Source: Betaproteobacteria bacterium (GTDB lineage Bacteria > Pseudomonadota > Gammaproteobacteria > Burkholderiales > SG8-39). Taken from it: a DNA stretch of 64,000 nucleotides. A program made the translations under genes and the position numbers. The stretch's first letter is position 1. Each line of letters begins with the position of its first letter. Below, in pieces: positions 20,001 through 28,942 of this stretch. The notes below the pieces were generated by a model, which was not told the DNA's origin, did no database searches, and saw only the letters and a program-made list of their open reading frames with translations. The stretch spans positions 42,582 through 106,581 of the forward strand of contig JACQTO010000220.1 of the NCBI GenBank assembly GCA_016210745.1, in the 5' to 3' direction.

Positions 20001-21408
20001 GGGGCAAGCATTCACGGTCACCGCGACGGCCAAGAATGCATCGAACGTCACCACGGCCAACTACAACGTCACCGTTGCCCCGGCCGCGGCGCTGAGCGTT
20101 TGCACCCCCGGAACGGCCTGTACAGCAAGTCTGGGCACCCTTACCCTTGGCACTCCCATTTTCACACCGGGTGTGGTCACATGGAACTCGGCGACCTATA
20201 GCGAGGTGGGGGCGTTCGATCTGGCGTTGCAGGATACCGACTTCGCCTCGGTCGATGCCGCCGATACCGAGGCAAGCTGTGCAGGGCGTTATGTGTGCGG
20301 AAACACATCAGTGGGACGCTTCGTTCCGGATCACTTCGATCTGTCGGGAGCGACCATCGTCAATCGCAGCGACGTCAACGCGGGTTCTGGGTGCTCGCCG
20401 GCCTCGGCGTTTACCTATATGGGCGAGCCGATGAAAGCGAGCTTCACGCTGGCGGCGAAGAACGCCGGTGGAAACACGACCCAGAACTACGTAGGAGGGC
20501 TGGCCAAGTTCACAGGCAATTGGACCACGGACACCGGCAGCGACAGGGTCGGACTGTGGATGATGGGGCAGAACTACGCGGTCAGCCCCGGAACCTGCAA
20601 GGTGCTGTTCTCCAACGCGACCCCTTCGGTGACATCCTATGCCTGCACGGGAGTGGGCAACCCCGCCTCGATCAACCGCTCGGCGGGCCCGCGCGTGACC
20701 GTAGCAGCCTCTCCGCCCGCGGACATTTCGTGGGCAAGCGGAATCGGCACGTTCAGCGCCCACGCCACCCTGGAACGCGCGGACAGCCCCGATGGCTCGT
20801 ACGATACGATCCATATCGGCGTGGCGCCGGTGGATGCCGACGGTGTGACAGTGCAGTCCTCCGCGCTCAACCTGGATGCGGACAACGATGCCGCCAACGA
20901 GCGCGTCTCGCTCGGCACGACCGGATCGCGCTTCGGCATCCTCAAACTCGACAGCGCATATGGCTCGGAACTGCTTGCCATCCGCGTTCCGCTAAGCGCG
21001 ATGTACTGGAACGCTTCGGCGTTCATCGCCAACGCCGATGATTCCTGCACGCAGATTGCACCGGCGAATCTCGCCATCGGCAATTACAAGGGGAGTTTGA
21101 ACGGAACGAACATGGGCTCGAGCCATCTGCCGGGATCGCCGATTACCTTGAGCGGCGGAAACGCGACGATCACCGCAACCAAGCCCTCGCCTGCGGCGGT
21201 CGGCAGCGTCGATTTAGCGATCAACCTGGGAGCGACGAGCGGGGACGCCAATTGCATCGGCGGCGGATTCCCGGCAGCCGCCTCGGGCACCGACTTCGCC
21301 TGGCTGCGCGGCAGCTGGTGCGGCACTGCATTCGTCAGGGATCCCAACGCGCGGATTACCTTTGGCTCCTCGCGGAGGCCGTTCATCTTTCTTCGGGAGA
21401 TGTACTAG
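17032..21408 (+). CDS. mshQ: MshQ-like large surface protein with Ig-like modules and C-terminal DUF6701-like region
   Basis: 1458 aa; TIG-like, FN3-like and DUF11-like segments; CAGRYVCGNTSVGRFVPDHFDLS. Confidence 0.78.
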   Translation: MTALGHSINGSELVRNTCAFFGIVARAALAAAVFVSLLLLPAEAHAARIINSVTLNGAPSVTVSPGAAITAVVNVSTTGAGTAQRWRSTGWLIATAPPGSVTCVDHPNHDAVGTYSETFSITAPATPGTYNAYFIAYNNDTCSSGASATYTLTNGVIVVTNPVPTTTSISPASKNVGDATFTLTVNGTNLVAGSVVNFAGSPRTTSYVSATQLTATIPASDLTIVGTYNITVFNPTPGGGTSNVQTFTVNPGMPMATTNTASGVTVSDATLNGTVNTRGANTTVTFQYGLTTAYGNSITATPSPVAPGSGPYPNVAVSASLNDLNCNTLFHYRVVATNSAGTTNGLDGTFTTGACLAPFPPTACAATRYGSDLSCAANDVSVTNIALAPGSFPSCVSGTPVTLDLDLIVNFASPDRYDVGIFIANDGKLPTVLPANGGAGSCSVGVLPITPPFLDLDGVPQGTADTCGDGNSSIDDSALPGGTVPLGDGVRRMTGVTLPCYASAASGGKLFVPYTITWSGQRSPIGSVCTSNQWPVPGTSAKCSAPASTVSVDIVVKPVITKTNGGTTINPGANTTYTVVITNNSGGTLLDSVFKDPAVTDLTVNNVSCAATGGASCPAATVAAMQGAGIAIPSASLPDNSSLTFTINATVSATATVGSHLINTATVTVGGHTNSAADDDLVVIAASAATSFSPGTITEGGSSVLTVTLTNPTGSAVTSVAFTDTYPSGLVNTASAGGATTCGGTVTAANGGNSLALSGGTIPASGSCTVTVNVTSATAGSYANSTGTVTHSLGSISAASATLTVNVPVFGGFNACNVAAAPNASCTSTTTVTNSRITSRIAGSAFSLDLVALNTNGTRNTSYNSTVQVQLLDASNNGGALDSYNCRSTWTVITTLSPNPAFDPKLNGLLTVGPFTVPEAYRDVRVRVSNVGGSTRIGCSTDNFAIRPNGFTVSATDSNWTTAGTTRAINNTDATSPGSSTTTPYPIHKAGQAFTVTATAKNASNVTTANYNVTVAPAAALSVCTPGTACTASLGTLTLGTPIFTPGVVTWNSATYSEVGAFDLALQDTDFASVDAADTEASCAGRYVCGNTSVGRFVPDHFDLSGATIVNRSDVNAGSGCSPASAFTYMGEPMKASFTLAAKNAGGNTTQNYVGGLAKFTGNWTTDTGSDRVGLWMMGQNYAVSPGTCKVLFSNATPSVTSYACTGVGNPASINRSAGPRVTVAASPPADISWASGIGTFSAHATLERADSPDGSYDTIHIGVAPVDADGVTVQSSALNLDADNDAANERVSLGTTGSRFGILKLDSAYGSELLAIRVPLSAMYWNASAFIANADDSCTQIAPANLAIGNYKGSLNGTNMGSSHLPGSPITLSGGNATITATKPSPAAVGSVDLAINLGATSGDANCIGGGFPAAASGTDFAWLRGSWCGTAFVRDPNARITFGSSRRPFIFLREMY

Positions 21409-21410
21409 CG

Positions 21411-21516
21411 GTGATTAAGTGGGGTCTCGTCATTCCCGCGCAAGCGGGAATCCAGGGAGTTCAATTAATTGCTGGATCCCCGCCTTCGCGGGGATGACTT
21501 AATCGGTGTTTCCCTA
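21411..21516. repeat. dRS3-like repeat with extended arms (gattaagt...acttaatc)
   Basis: gtgattaagtggggtctcgtcattcccgcgcaagcgggaatcc...ggatccccgccttcgcggggatgacttaatcggtgtttcccta. Confidence 0.85.
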
Positions 21517-21546
21517 GAACCTGTCGCGGTCGGAGACGCCTGCTCG

Positions 21547-21762
21547 CTACCTTGGCGCCGGTTTCTCCGGCTGCCCCCGCTGCGACGACTGGAGGGCTTG
21601 GTCGGTCACGATGGAGCGGGGGGTGATCTGCCACATCACCCAGATCACCCAGGCGACAAACAAGACTATGAGCACGGCAACGACGCGCCAGAACCAGTCC
21701 GACAGGCCCGACGAAGATTGGTCCGGTTGCGAGGCTGCAACGCCCTTGTCGACTGGCGTCAT
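21547..21762 (-). CDS. 71-aa single-TM protein similar to the MshN N-terminal membrane segment
   Basis: FWRVVAVLIVLFVAWVIWVMWQI versus MshN FWRVVAGLLAVIVGWVFWVMYQI; AGGAG upstream of ATG. Confidence 0.65.
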   Translation of the reverse strand: MTPVDKGVAASQPDQSSSGLSDWFWRVVAVLIVLFVAWVIWVMWQITPRSIVTDQALQSSQRGQPEKPAPR

Positions 21763-21811
21763 ATCAAAACTCCTGCTTTGGTGAATTGTTTGGAAATCGT
21801 TGAGATAGGTT

Positions 21812-23050
21812 CTACGGCAGTTGCTTCAACCTTTGATCAACGTAGGCTACGAGATCGGCGCTAAGAACGCCCGAGGCCTTAGCCCGGCGAAACGATTCGG
21901 CTGCTTCCTTTCTCTGCCCGGAAGCCTCCTGCGATATGCCCAACCCGACCCACCATGCTCCCCTGCCCGAAGCGATGCGCAGCGCGACCTGATACTGGTC
22001 GATCGCTTCAGGATGTCGTCCCAGACGCTGATAAAGCGCGGCGACAAATGCATGATGCTCGGCGTTGTTGCGCCCTGCGGCTTCGTACTTCTGCAATAAC
22101 GCAAGCCCGCCGTTCAGATCGCCGCGCTCGACCCTGATGCGCGCAAGCAGCATGGCAAATCCGACATTGCCGGGGTTGATCGCAAGCGCTTCCTGCAAAG
22201 CGCTGGCCGCCTCATCGGTGCGCTTTGTCTCCAGCAACAATGAGATCAGCGTCTGGCGAGCGACTTCGTAGCTGGGGTCGGTCGCGATCGCCGCTCTCAG
22301 CCCGTCCATGCCCTCGGCCATCCGTCCCTGATTCACCTGGGCCATGGCGCGCTGAAACTCGGTTTCGGCGCGCTCGCGCGGAGCAGCACCTACTCGCTTG
22401 TCGATGCGTCCGGAATCGGGCGCGACGCCGGCGCGCAACTGCGGTTGCGGGGCCGGCTTGGGCGTCGGGACCGCCGGCGCCTTTGCCGCTTTGGCCTCGG
22501 GCTTAGGCGCGGCCTTCTTGTCGGAAGCCTTGGCGGCGGGGGCGGGCTTTGCAGGGCCGGTGATCGGTGCTGCGATATCGGTAGCCAGCCGCAGCATGTC
22601 GACCCTCGGCACTTCTTCGGCCGCAGGCGGTTTTGCCGCGGCCGGCTGGGCCGCAGCAGATTGAGCCGGCTGTGCCGGGGAGGGCTGGGCGGGGACCTGC
22701 ACCGGCGGCGCTTGGGCAATCTGCGCGGCGCTTCCGGCCGCCGGTGCCGGGATGGCCGGTGCAGGTGCGCCTTGGACCGGTCGCGGCCGGTTCGCCGCTT
22801 GCATCGCGAGCTCTGTCACAAGGGGCCGCGGCGTGTAGATCTGGTACATCACCCAGAAGACCCATCCGACGATCACTGCCAGGAGTCCTGCGACGACGCG
22901 CCAGAACGCCTCGGACCCCACTTGTCGCGCCGCAGCGATGGGCCGAAGCTGCTGCGTCAGCTTGGCCGGATTGGGCGTATGAAAAGCATTCGGGCCCTGC
23001 GCGGCGCGGCGATTGTCCAACTCCTGGAGCATCTTGTTGATCAGGCTCAT
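21812..23050 (-). CDS. mshN: MshN-like TPR protein
   Basis: MSLINKMLQELDNRRAAQG start, TM segment, C-terminal TPRs. Confidence 0.8.
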   Translation of the reverse strand: MSLINKMLQELDNRRAAQGPNAFHTPNPAKLTQQLRPIAAARQVGSEAFWRVVAGLLAVIVGWVFWVMYQIYTPRPLVTELAMQAANRPRPVQGAPAPAIPAPAAGSAAQIAQAPPVQVPAQPSPAQPAQSAAAQPAAAKPPAAEEVPRVDMLRLATDIAAPITGPAKPAPAAKASDKKAAPKPEAKAAKAPAVPTPKPAPQPQLRAGVAPDSGRIDKRVGAAPRERAETEFQRAMAQVNQGRMAEGMDGLRAAIATDPSYEVARQTLISLLLETKRTDEAASALQEALAINPGNVGFAMLLARIRVERGDLNGGLALLQKYEAAGRNNAEHHAFVAALYQRLGRHPEAIDQYQVALRIASGRGAWWVGLGISQEASGQRKEAAESFRRAKASGVLSADLVAYVDQRLKQLP

Positions 23051-23937
23051 CGCAGCAACATCCAGCCAATCCCGAATCCGGCGAGGCCCGCAAGCGGCAA
23101 CCATAGCCATGCACGTGTGAACGCGGACGCCGCAGGCGTATCCCGCACTGCGGCGTAGGCGTGGCGCCACTTGACCATGCGGCCGCCTTCGCCATACGCG
23201 AGCATCATCGCCTTGTTGGCGAGGATATTGATGAGCCGCGGTACGCCCCGGCTCGCCGAGTAAATCCTGCGCACTGCCGGTCCGGTGAAAATCCTGTCGC
23301 CGGAATAGCCGGCGACACGCAGTCGATGTTCCAGATAATGTCCGGTCTCGTTCGAGGTGAGCGATCCCATCTTGTGCTGGAATGTAATGCGCTGGCGCAG
23401 CTGCCGTACGGACTCGCGCGCGAGCTTTACGTCGAGTTCAGGCTGCCCGAAAAGGATCACCTGCAAGAGCTTGCGCTTTTCCGTTTCGAGATTGGTGAGC
23501 AGGCGCAGCGTTTCAAGCGTCTCGATCGGCATCGCCTGCGTTTCGTCGAGGCACAGCACCACCCGTTTGTGCTCGCGCGCGAATCCGAGCAGCGCGGAAT
23601 TGAGCGCCTTCATCAGCCGGTGCGGATCGAGCCCCTCCTCCAGCGGTACGCCGAGTTCCTCGGCAAGGGCAATCAGCAGCGACCTCGAATCCAGGTTCGG
23701 GTTCGGAACGTAGGCCGATACCCAGCCGTCATCCAGGGTCGCGAGAAGCTTCCGGCACAGCAGCGTCTTGCCGGTCCCCACCTCGCCGGTGATCTTGATA
23801 AAGCCCTCACCGTTGGCGACCGCGACAATCAGGGTATTGAGCGCCTGCTGGATACTGGAACATGCGAAATAGAAACTTGTGTCCGGGGTGATGCCAAACG
23901 GGGGCTCGCGCAGACCGAAGTGCTGCAGATAGATCAT
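23047..23937 (-). CDS. mshM: MshM-like AAA ATPase (ExeA family)
   Basis: MIYLQHFGLREPPFGITPDTSFYF; Walker A GEVGTGKT. Confidence 0.88.
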   Translation of the reverse strand: MIYLQHFGLREPPFGITPDTSFYFACSSIQQALNTLIVAVANGEGFIKITGEVGTGKTLLCRKLLATLDDGWVSAYVPNPNLDSRSLLIALAEELGVPLEEGLDPHRLMKALNSALLGFAREHKRVVLCLDETQAMPIETLETLRLLTNLETEKRKLLQVILFGQPELDVKLARESVRQLRQRITFQHKMGSLTSNETGHYLEHRLRVAGYSGDRIFTGPAVRRIYSASRGVPRLINILANKAMMLAYGEGGRMVKWRHAYAAVRDTPAASAFTRAWLWLPLAGLAGFGIGWMLLR

Positions 23938-23942
23938 TTCGT

Positions 23943-25697
23943 CTATCGGCCGGGGGCCGCCGCGTTCGGCGCCCCCCCGGTCCCCAACAAGCGTTCGCGG
24001 GTCTCGCGCAGGTCCCCGTTCCAGTCCCGATCGCTGTTGATGACGGTAGGTTTGATGAGTATCACCAATTCCTTCTTCACGGCCGTGCGACGGCCGCTTC
24101 CGAACAAAGATCCGAATGTCGGGTCGTCCTTGGCCCCCGGCAACCCATAGCGGCTATCGTCGGTATCGAGCTTCATCAGGCCGCCGACAGCGACCACGTT
24201 ACCGTCCTGAACGCGGACCACGCTGTCGGTTTCGCTGACGGTGCTCCTGGCAAGCGGCAAGGTAACTTGCCCGCCGAACACGGCGCCGAGATTGACGCTC
24301 CTGTCGTCCTGCTGCACCCTGCTGACCGACGGATGCATGTGCAATATGATGCTCCCGTCCTCGTCGATTTGCGGGGTGATGTCGAGTGCGACGCCGGAAA
24401 AGAACGGCCGCATCGTCAGGGTCGGAAACGAGGTCGTGCCGCCTGTGGTGGTGCCTACGGTGGCCGAACCGCCGGCGATGTTGGTGATAAAGAACTCGTC
24501 GGTCCCGACCTTCAATACCGCCTTTTGATTATTCAGCGTCGCCATGCGCGGACTCGACAGAACCTGCACCGAGCCCTGCGTTTCGAGAAACGACACCACC
24601 GCGGCGAGATTCTGGGTCTGGAACGCGAGCCCGAGCAGCGCGCCGCCGGGAACCCCCGCGATCAGCGACCCGACGCTGCCGGCGACCATGGTGCCCGCCT
24701 GAGGCGTCACCGACAACCCGCCCGAACTGAGCGTTCCGGTCCTGCCCAGCGTGGTATTCGGATTGATCACCCCGCCTGCGGCCCTGCCGGAACCGAACAA
24801 TGCCCAATTGATCCCCGCCTCGCTCTGCTGCGAAAGCGTCACCTCGACTATTTTCGCCTCCAACATGACTTGGCGTTCCACGGAAAGCCGGATGGCACGC
24901 AGATAGTTCTCCACTTCACGCAGTTCCGAGGGCAGCGCCCGCACCACTACCAGCCCCGCTTGAGGATTGACGACGACGCTGCGACCGCTCTGACTGCCGA
25001 TGATCTGCGTCAGGGTCTGACGCAGATCCTCCCAGAAATCGGTGCGCACCGTGGTCTGAATCCTGCTGCTGTCGCCGCTGGCACTTGATGCCGCTCCGGA
25101 AGCCGGAGTCGCGCCGGTTGCGCCTGCGGCGCCCGTTACACCGGTTGTGCCGCTCGTAGGCGGGGCGTCGGAAACCGATCCGGAAGTCACCCGCATGTCG
25201 CTTCGCCCTGCCCGCTGCGCAAAAAGGTAGTTCACCTGGAACACCCGGGTTCGCACCGTCAGAGGCTGAATGAAAATCCGCGTGCCATCCAGCTTGTACT
25301 CGTATCCATAGAGTTCGCGAAGCGCATTGAGCGCCTCCAGAACCGTCACGTCCTTCAGATTGACAGTGATGTTCCCGGTAACCTCCGGGGGCAGGAGCAT
25401 GCTGTAGCGGGTCCCGGAAACGATGGACATGAACACCTGGGCCGCCGGGGCGTTGTTCACTGCCAGATCGAACTTTGGATCGAGGGGCACACTCGGAACC
25501 CGTGGGAGTTCCATGCGCAACGGCGGTAACAAGGCCTCCTGGACACGGCCCGGGCTTGGAGGTGCTCTGCGCGGCTCTTCCTCCGTGCGCTTGAGTTCCG
25601 CGGCGATGCGCTCATCGACCTGCATGGGCTGCCTGTACGCCTGACCGGCACAACCAGCGAAGATGATCACACACAGGGCATAGGCGATCTTCTTCAT
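23943..25697 (-). CDS. mshL: MshL-like secretin
   Basis: Lipoprotein-type signal, STN-like domain, secretin C-terminal region (VQVLSSPRMATLNNQKAVLKVG). Confidence 0.88.
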   Translation of the reverse strand: MKKIAYALCVIIFAGCAGQAYRQPMQVDERIAAELKRTEEEPRRAPPSPGRVQEALLPPLRMELPRVPSVPLDPKFDLAVNNAPAAQVFMSIVSGTRYSMLLPPEVTGNITVNLKDVTVLEALNALRELYGYEYKLDGTRIFIQPLTVRTRVFQVNYLFAQRAGRSDMRVTSGSVSDAPPTSGTTGVTGAAGATGATPASGAASSASGDSSRIQTTVRTDFWEDLRQTLTQIIGSQSGRSVVVNPQAGLVVVRALPSELREVENYLRAIRLSVERQVMLEAKIVEVTLSQQSEAGINWALFGSGRAAGGVINPNTTLGRTGTLSSGGLSVTPQAGTMVAGSVGSLIAGVPGGALLGLAFQTQNLAAVVSFLETQGSVQVLSSPRMATLNNQKAVLKVGTDEFFITNIAGGSATVGTTTGGTTSFPTLTMRPFFSGVALDITPQIDEDGSIILHMHPSVSRVQQDDRSVNLGAVFGGQVTLPLARSTVSETDSVVRVQDGNVVAVGGLMKLDTDDSRYGLPGAKDDPTFGSLFGSGRRTAVKKELVILIKPTVINSDRDWNGDLRETRERLLGTGGAPNAAAPGR

Positions 25698-26086
25698 CGC
25701 CTTGCTTCCGGCATTTTTTTGCGCGACGCCGGTGCCTCCGCTGTCCCGGACTTGGCAATCTCGACATCTTGATAGAGCTTCAGCACACGGATCGTTTCCG
25801 AGTCGCGCAGCGTAACCGATGTCGCATCGATCGCGACGATCTTCGCCGTCCCGATTTTATCGCCGACTTTCATGGGCTTGCCATCGATCATTGCGATGCG
25901 CCGGCCCTTGGACAACAAGGTCGATTGAAGCACCAGCGCCGCAGGTGCGGGGGCGGACTCCCCGCCCGGGGCCACGGCGAATGCGGGCGGCTGCATCGGA
26001 TCGGACAATGCCTGGGCAAGGCATTCCCCCGTTCCGGACACCAGTGCAAGAACACATGGCCATGCTGCATTCACACCGTAAGCCAA
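25694..26086 (-). CDS. mshK: MshK-like protein
   Basis: DPMQPP motif, KGRRIAMIDGKPMKVGDKIGTAKIVAI; position. Confidence 0.75.
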   Translation of the reverse strand: MAYGVNAAWPCVLALVSGTGECLAQALSDPMQPPAFAVAPGGESAPAPAALVLQSTLLSKGRRIAMIDGKPMKVGDKIGTAKIVAIDATSVTLRDSETIRVLKLYQDVEIAKSGTAEAPASRKKMPEARR

Positions 26087-26775
26087 ACCTTCTCCAGGCT
26101 GATCGTATAAACGGTAAACCGCATTGTAACGTTCGGATAGTCCTTAGCCGACAGACTAAGCTTGTCCCAGAACATCCGCACCGGCAATGACTCGATTTCC
26201 TTCAAATAGGCAAGAAAATCGAGGTAACTTCCGCGCATCGTGACTTCCATGCCGTACCGGTAGATCACGGCCGGCTTTTTCTCGTCCGCGGCTTCCCGCC
26301 TGGCGTCGCCCGCCTTTGCGGCCTCCTGCCTAGCCGGCCCTTGATCGAGACTGATGGACGACCGCGGCAATGTCTTGATCTCGACTAGTCGCAGGCGAGG
26401 GGTATTGGCGAGGAGCTTTTCGAGCACGGCGGACATCTTTTCCGGCGGGACCAGGTCGGCCGACTGCGCATCGATCTGGCGCTGCAGTTGCGCCTGCCGG
26501 GCCTCGAGGTCGGAAAGCCTCGTCCTCAAATGCACATCCGGGTCCACCGCCTGGTTGCGCGCGAGGCTCTGAAGCTGCGCGGTCATTTTGACGATCTCCG
26601 CGCGATCGTTCTGAGCTTCCAGGACAAGGCGCTTGCGCTGCGCAAGAACGGACTCGAGAAGCAAGGAGTGCAGCAACGTCGCGACCACGGCGCAGGCGAT
26701 CAGCAGTATCAACACTCGCTCGCGAATGGGCCGCTCGTCAATCGCCTTGGCGAATTTCGTCCAGTACTCCTTCAT
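26071..26775 (-). CDS. mshJ: MshJ-like (PilO-like) protein
   Basis: N-terminal TM, coiled region, position in operon. Confidence 0.75.
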   Translation of the reverse strand: MKEYWTKFAKAIDERPIRERVLILLIACAVVATLLHSLLLESVLAQRKRLVLEAQNDRAEIVKMTAQLQSLARNQAVDPDVHLRTRLSDLEARQAQLQRQIDAQSADLVPPEKMSAVLEKLLANTPRLRLVEIKTLPRSSISLDQGPARQEAAKAGDARREAADEKKPAVIYRYGMEVTMRGSYLDFLAYLKEIESLPVRMFWDKLSLSAKDYPNVTMRFTVYTISLEKVWLTV

Positions 26776-27509
26776 CGCGCCGTACCCCCTGTACCAGCGT
26801 CGACGACCGGTCCTGTTCCCGTTCCTTTCCCGGCTTCCGTTCCGATGGTGAACTCGACCACCCGCACGCCGGGGCGGGGCGCGGCCGGTTCGGCTTGCGC
26901 ACCCTTGGCGGGCGCTGCACCCGCGGACCCCGCCGGAGGTTTCTGTTCGGCCTTGGATTCGATCTCGCGCTCATGCAGCGAGAGCGTGCCGATGGACTTT
27001 CCCCTGAGGGCATCTTCGTTGCGAAGCATCTTGATGAAACCTGGAACCAGATCCGCGCGAATCGTCCTGCCTTCCAGAACGAAATCGCCCCCCGGTCCGG
27101 AAATATCGATGCCGGTGAGCCAAACCCCGTCCATGTGCTGGCGCGCCAGCGCAGTCAGGAACTTTGCATAACCTTCGCGATTTCCGATCTCGCCGCCTTG
27201 CAGGCGCACGAACAACTCCTGCCTGCTCTTCAACAGGCTTTCCGCACGCGCCACTTGGTCCTCGAGCGCCTTGTTCTTGGGCCTTTGCGTTGTCTTGCCA
27301 AGCGCGACGAACTGTTCCCGCAGTTGTTTCAGTTGCGCCCCGGCCTCGGTTCTGCGCACGCGCAGATCCCGCAGCTGATAGGTCTCCCACGAATAATAGG
27401 CGAACAGGGAAGCAGCGATTGCGACCACGGCCGAGATCGTCCAGACGGCGGAAAATTTCTTGGCCTGGCGCCGAAAAGCCGGCGAATAAAGGTTGATCTG
27501 CCGGCTCAT
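26772..27509 (-). CDS. PilN-like MSHA biogenesis protein
   Basis: MSRQINLYSPAFRRQAKKFSAVW. Confidence 0.75.
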   Translation of the reverse strand: MSRQINLYSPAFRRQAKKFSAVWTISAVVAIAASLFAYYSWETYQLRDLRVRRTEAGAQLKQLREQFVALGKTTQRPKNKALEDQVARAESLLKSRQELFVRLQGGEIGNREGYAKFLTALARQHMDGVWLTGIDISGPGGDFVLEGRTIRADLVPGFIKMLRNEDALRGKSIGTLSLHEREIESKAEQKPPAGSAGAAPAKGAQAEPAAPRPGVRVVEFTIGTEAGKGTGTGPVVDAGTGGTAR

Positions 27510-28462
27510 GGCGATGGGCCCTCGGAGCGAATCGCGCATCCGATCAGGTGAAAGTATTCCCACTGCGTCTTCGCGTCGGGTGCCCCGCCGCGGAATTGCA
27601 TCACCTCCTCGAGCGCCACCTCCGCCACCTCCACGCCAAGGTTGCTCTGAAGGTAGGCGGCAAGCGGTGCAGGCTCGGGCTCGGGTCCGAGCATGATTCG
27701 CGCCAATACAATGTGGCCGTGCTGGCGCTCGAAATTGTCGAGCGTGCGCTGCAACTCGACCAGAATGCGGCTGTACAGATCGTCCCGATAGGCCTCGTTG
27801 TCCTGCCGGATCTGGCTCTCGGTGAAATCGAACCGGCGCGCGAGATAGAGTTCGCCCCCCGAGGTCACCGTCAGCAGGCCACCGGCGGCGTCAAAATAAA
27901 GCAATCCCACGCCCTTGCTTTCACGCTCGTACAGTGCCGCTATGTTGCGCTGCGCCGTCTCGGGGATGTCGATCACGGCAAGCGGCACCTTGGCCTCATC
28001 GAAACGATCGACGTAAGTCTTGACCCGCTCGGAGCGTGCCGCAATGACATAGATCCAACGTGAACGGCCTGCAGCCCCCTCGACCGCCGGAATCTCCAGC
28101 AGGTCGTAGGTGGCCTGCTCGACCGGATAGTCGATCACCTCCTTCATGCGCCAGCGCATCGCCGTGCTCAACTCGGCTTCGGGAACGTTGGGCGCCTCGA
28201 CTGCGGAGATCTGATAGTCCCCCGCCGCCAGAAGCGTCGCGCATCGGGCGTTCTTGCCTAATCCGAACTCCTTGTAGGCGCGCGCGAGCGAGCCGGCATC
28301 GCCGCGCCAAGTCGCCAGTCCAAAGGAAAGCACAACGGGTTTGCCGGGGTCTGTCGCATCGGCGTGCACATAGCGCACCTTGTCCGCCTCGGCGCGCAAG
28401 GCGACCAATCCAGCCTTCGTCTGCCGCGCAAACCCTGGAAAGAAACCCAAAATGCTCCCCAC
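27506..28462 (-). CDS. mshI: MshI-like (PilM-like) protein
   Basis: MGSILGFFPGFARQTKAGLVALRAEADKVRYVHA; position. Confidence 0.78.
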   Translation of the reverse strand: MGSILGFFPGFARQTKAGLVALRAEADKVRYVHADATDPGKPVVLSFGLATWRGDAGSLARAYKEFGLGKNARCATLLAAGDYQISAVEAPNVPEAELSTAMRWRMKEVIDYPVEQATYDLLEIPAVEGAAGRSRWIYVIAARSERVKTYVDRFDEAKVPLAVIDIPETAQRNIAALYERESKGVGLLYFDAAGGLLTVTSGGELYLARRFDFTESQIRQDNEAYRDDLYSRILVELQRTLDNFERQHGHIVLARIMLGPEPEPAPLAAYLQSNLGVEVAEVALEEVMQFRGGAPDAKTQWEYFHLIGCAIRSEGPSP

Positions 28463-28942
28463 ACCTATTATAAAACCTTAAAATAGATTAATAACTTATT
28501 GTTGTCAATGGATTATTTATATTTTATAGACTCCTTATACAGGGTGCCGGCAGCCCAGCGCATGCATCGGCAATCGGGACAAGGATCGACCTGAATCCGG
28601 TAGGAATCGGTAAGCCGCAAGGTTATCCGATTTAGCGATGACGCATTGCGAATTATCGAGCCGCAACAGCGCCGTCAGCATGCACTGCACAATTGCTTTT
28701 TTGCGCGCACGTGGACGCAGCTGGCCGTGTTGATCAAGGCGTCCGACGATTAAAGGGGAAGTCGCGTGGCAATAAGCCGGCTGTGAACACTGACGAAGGT
28801 AATTGCGGGACAAAGCTAAATCGAAATTCGGCAGCGTGAGTCGGTCCACGGACGGTCATGCTATGCTTTGAGTGTAATCACTGAGATCCGGGAAAGCCCT
28901 CTTCTAATACCAACGGATTCTGCAGCTCGGGGAGATTCGAAA

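Noticed and set aside
18391-20007. 538-aa minus-strand ORF opposite mshQ
   Set aside because: Antisense shadow of a GC-rich repetitive adhesin gene, no recognisable motifs.
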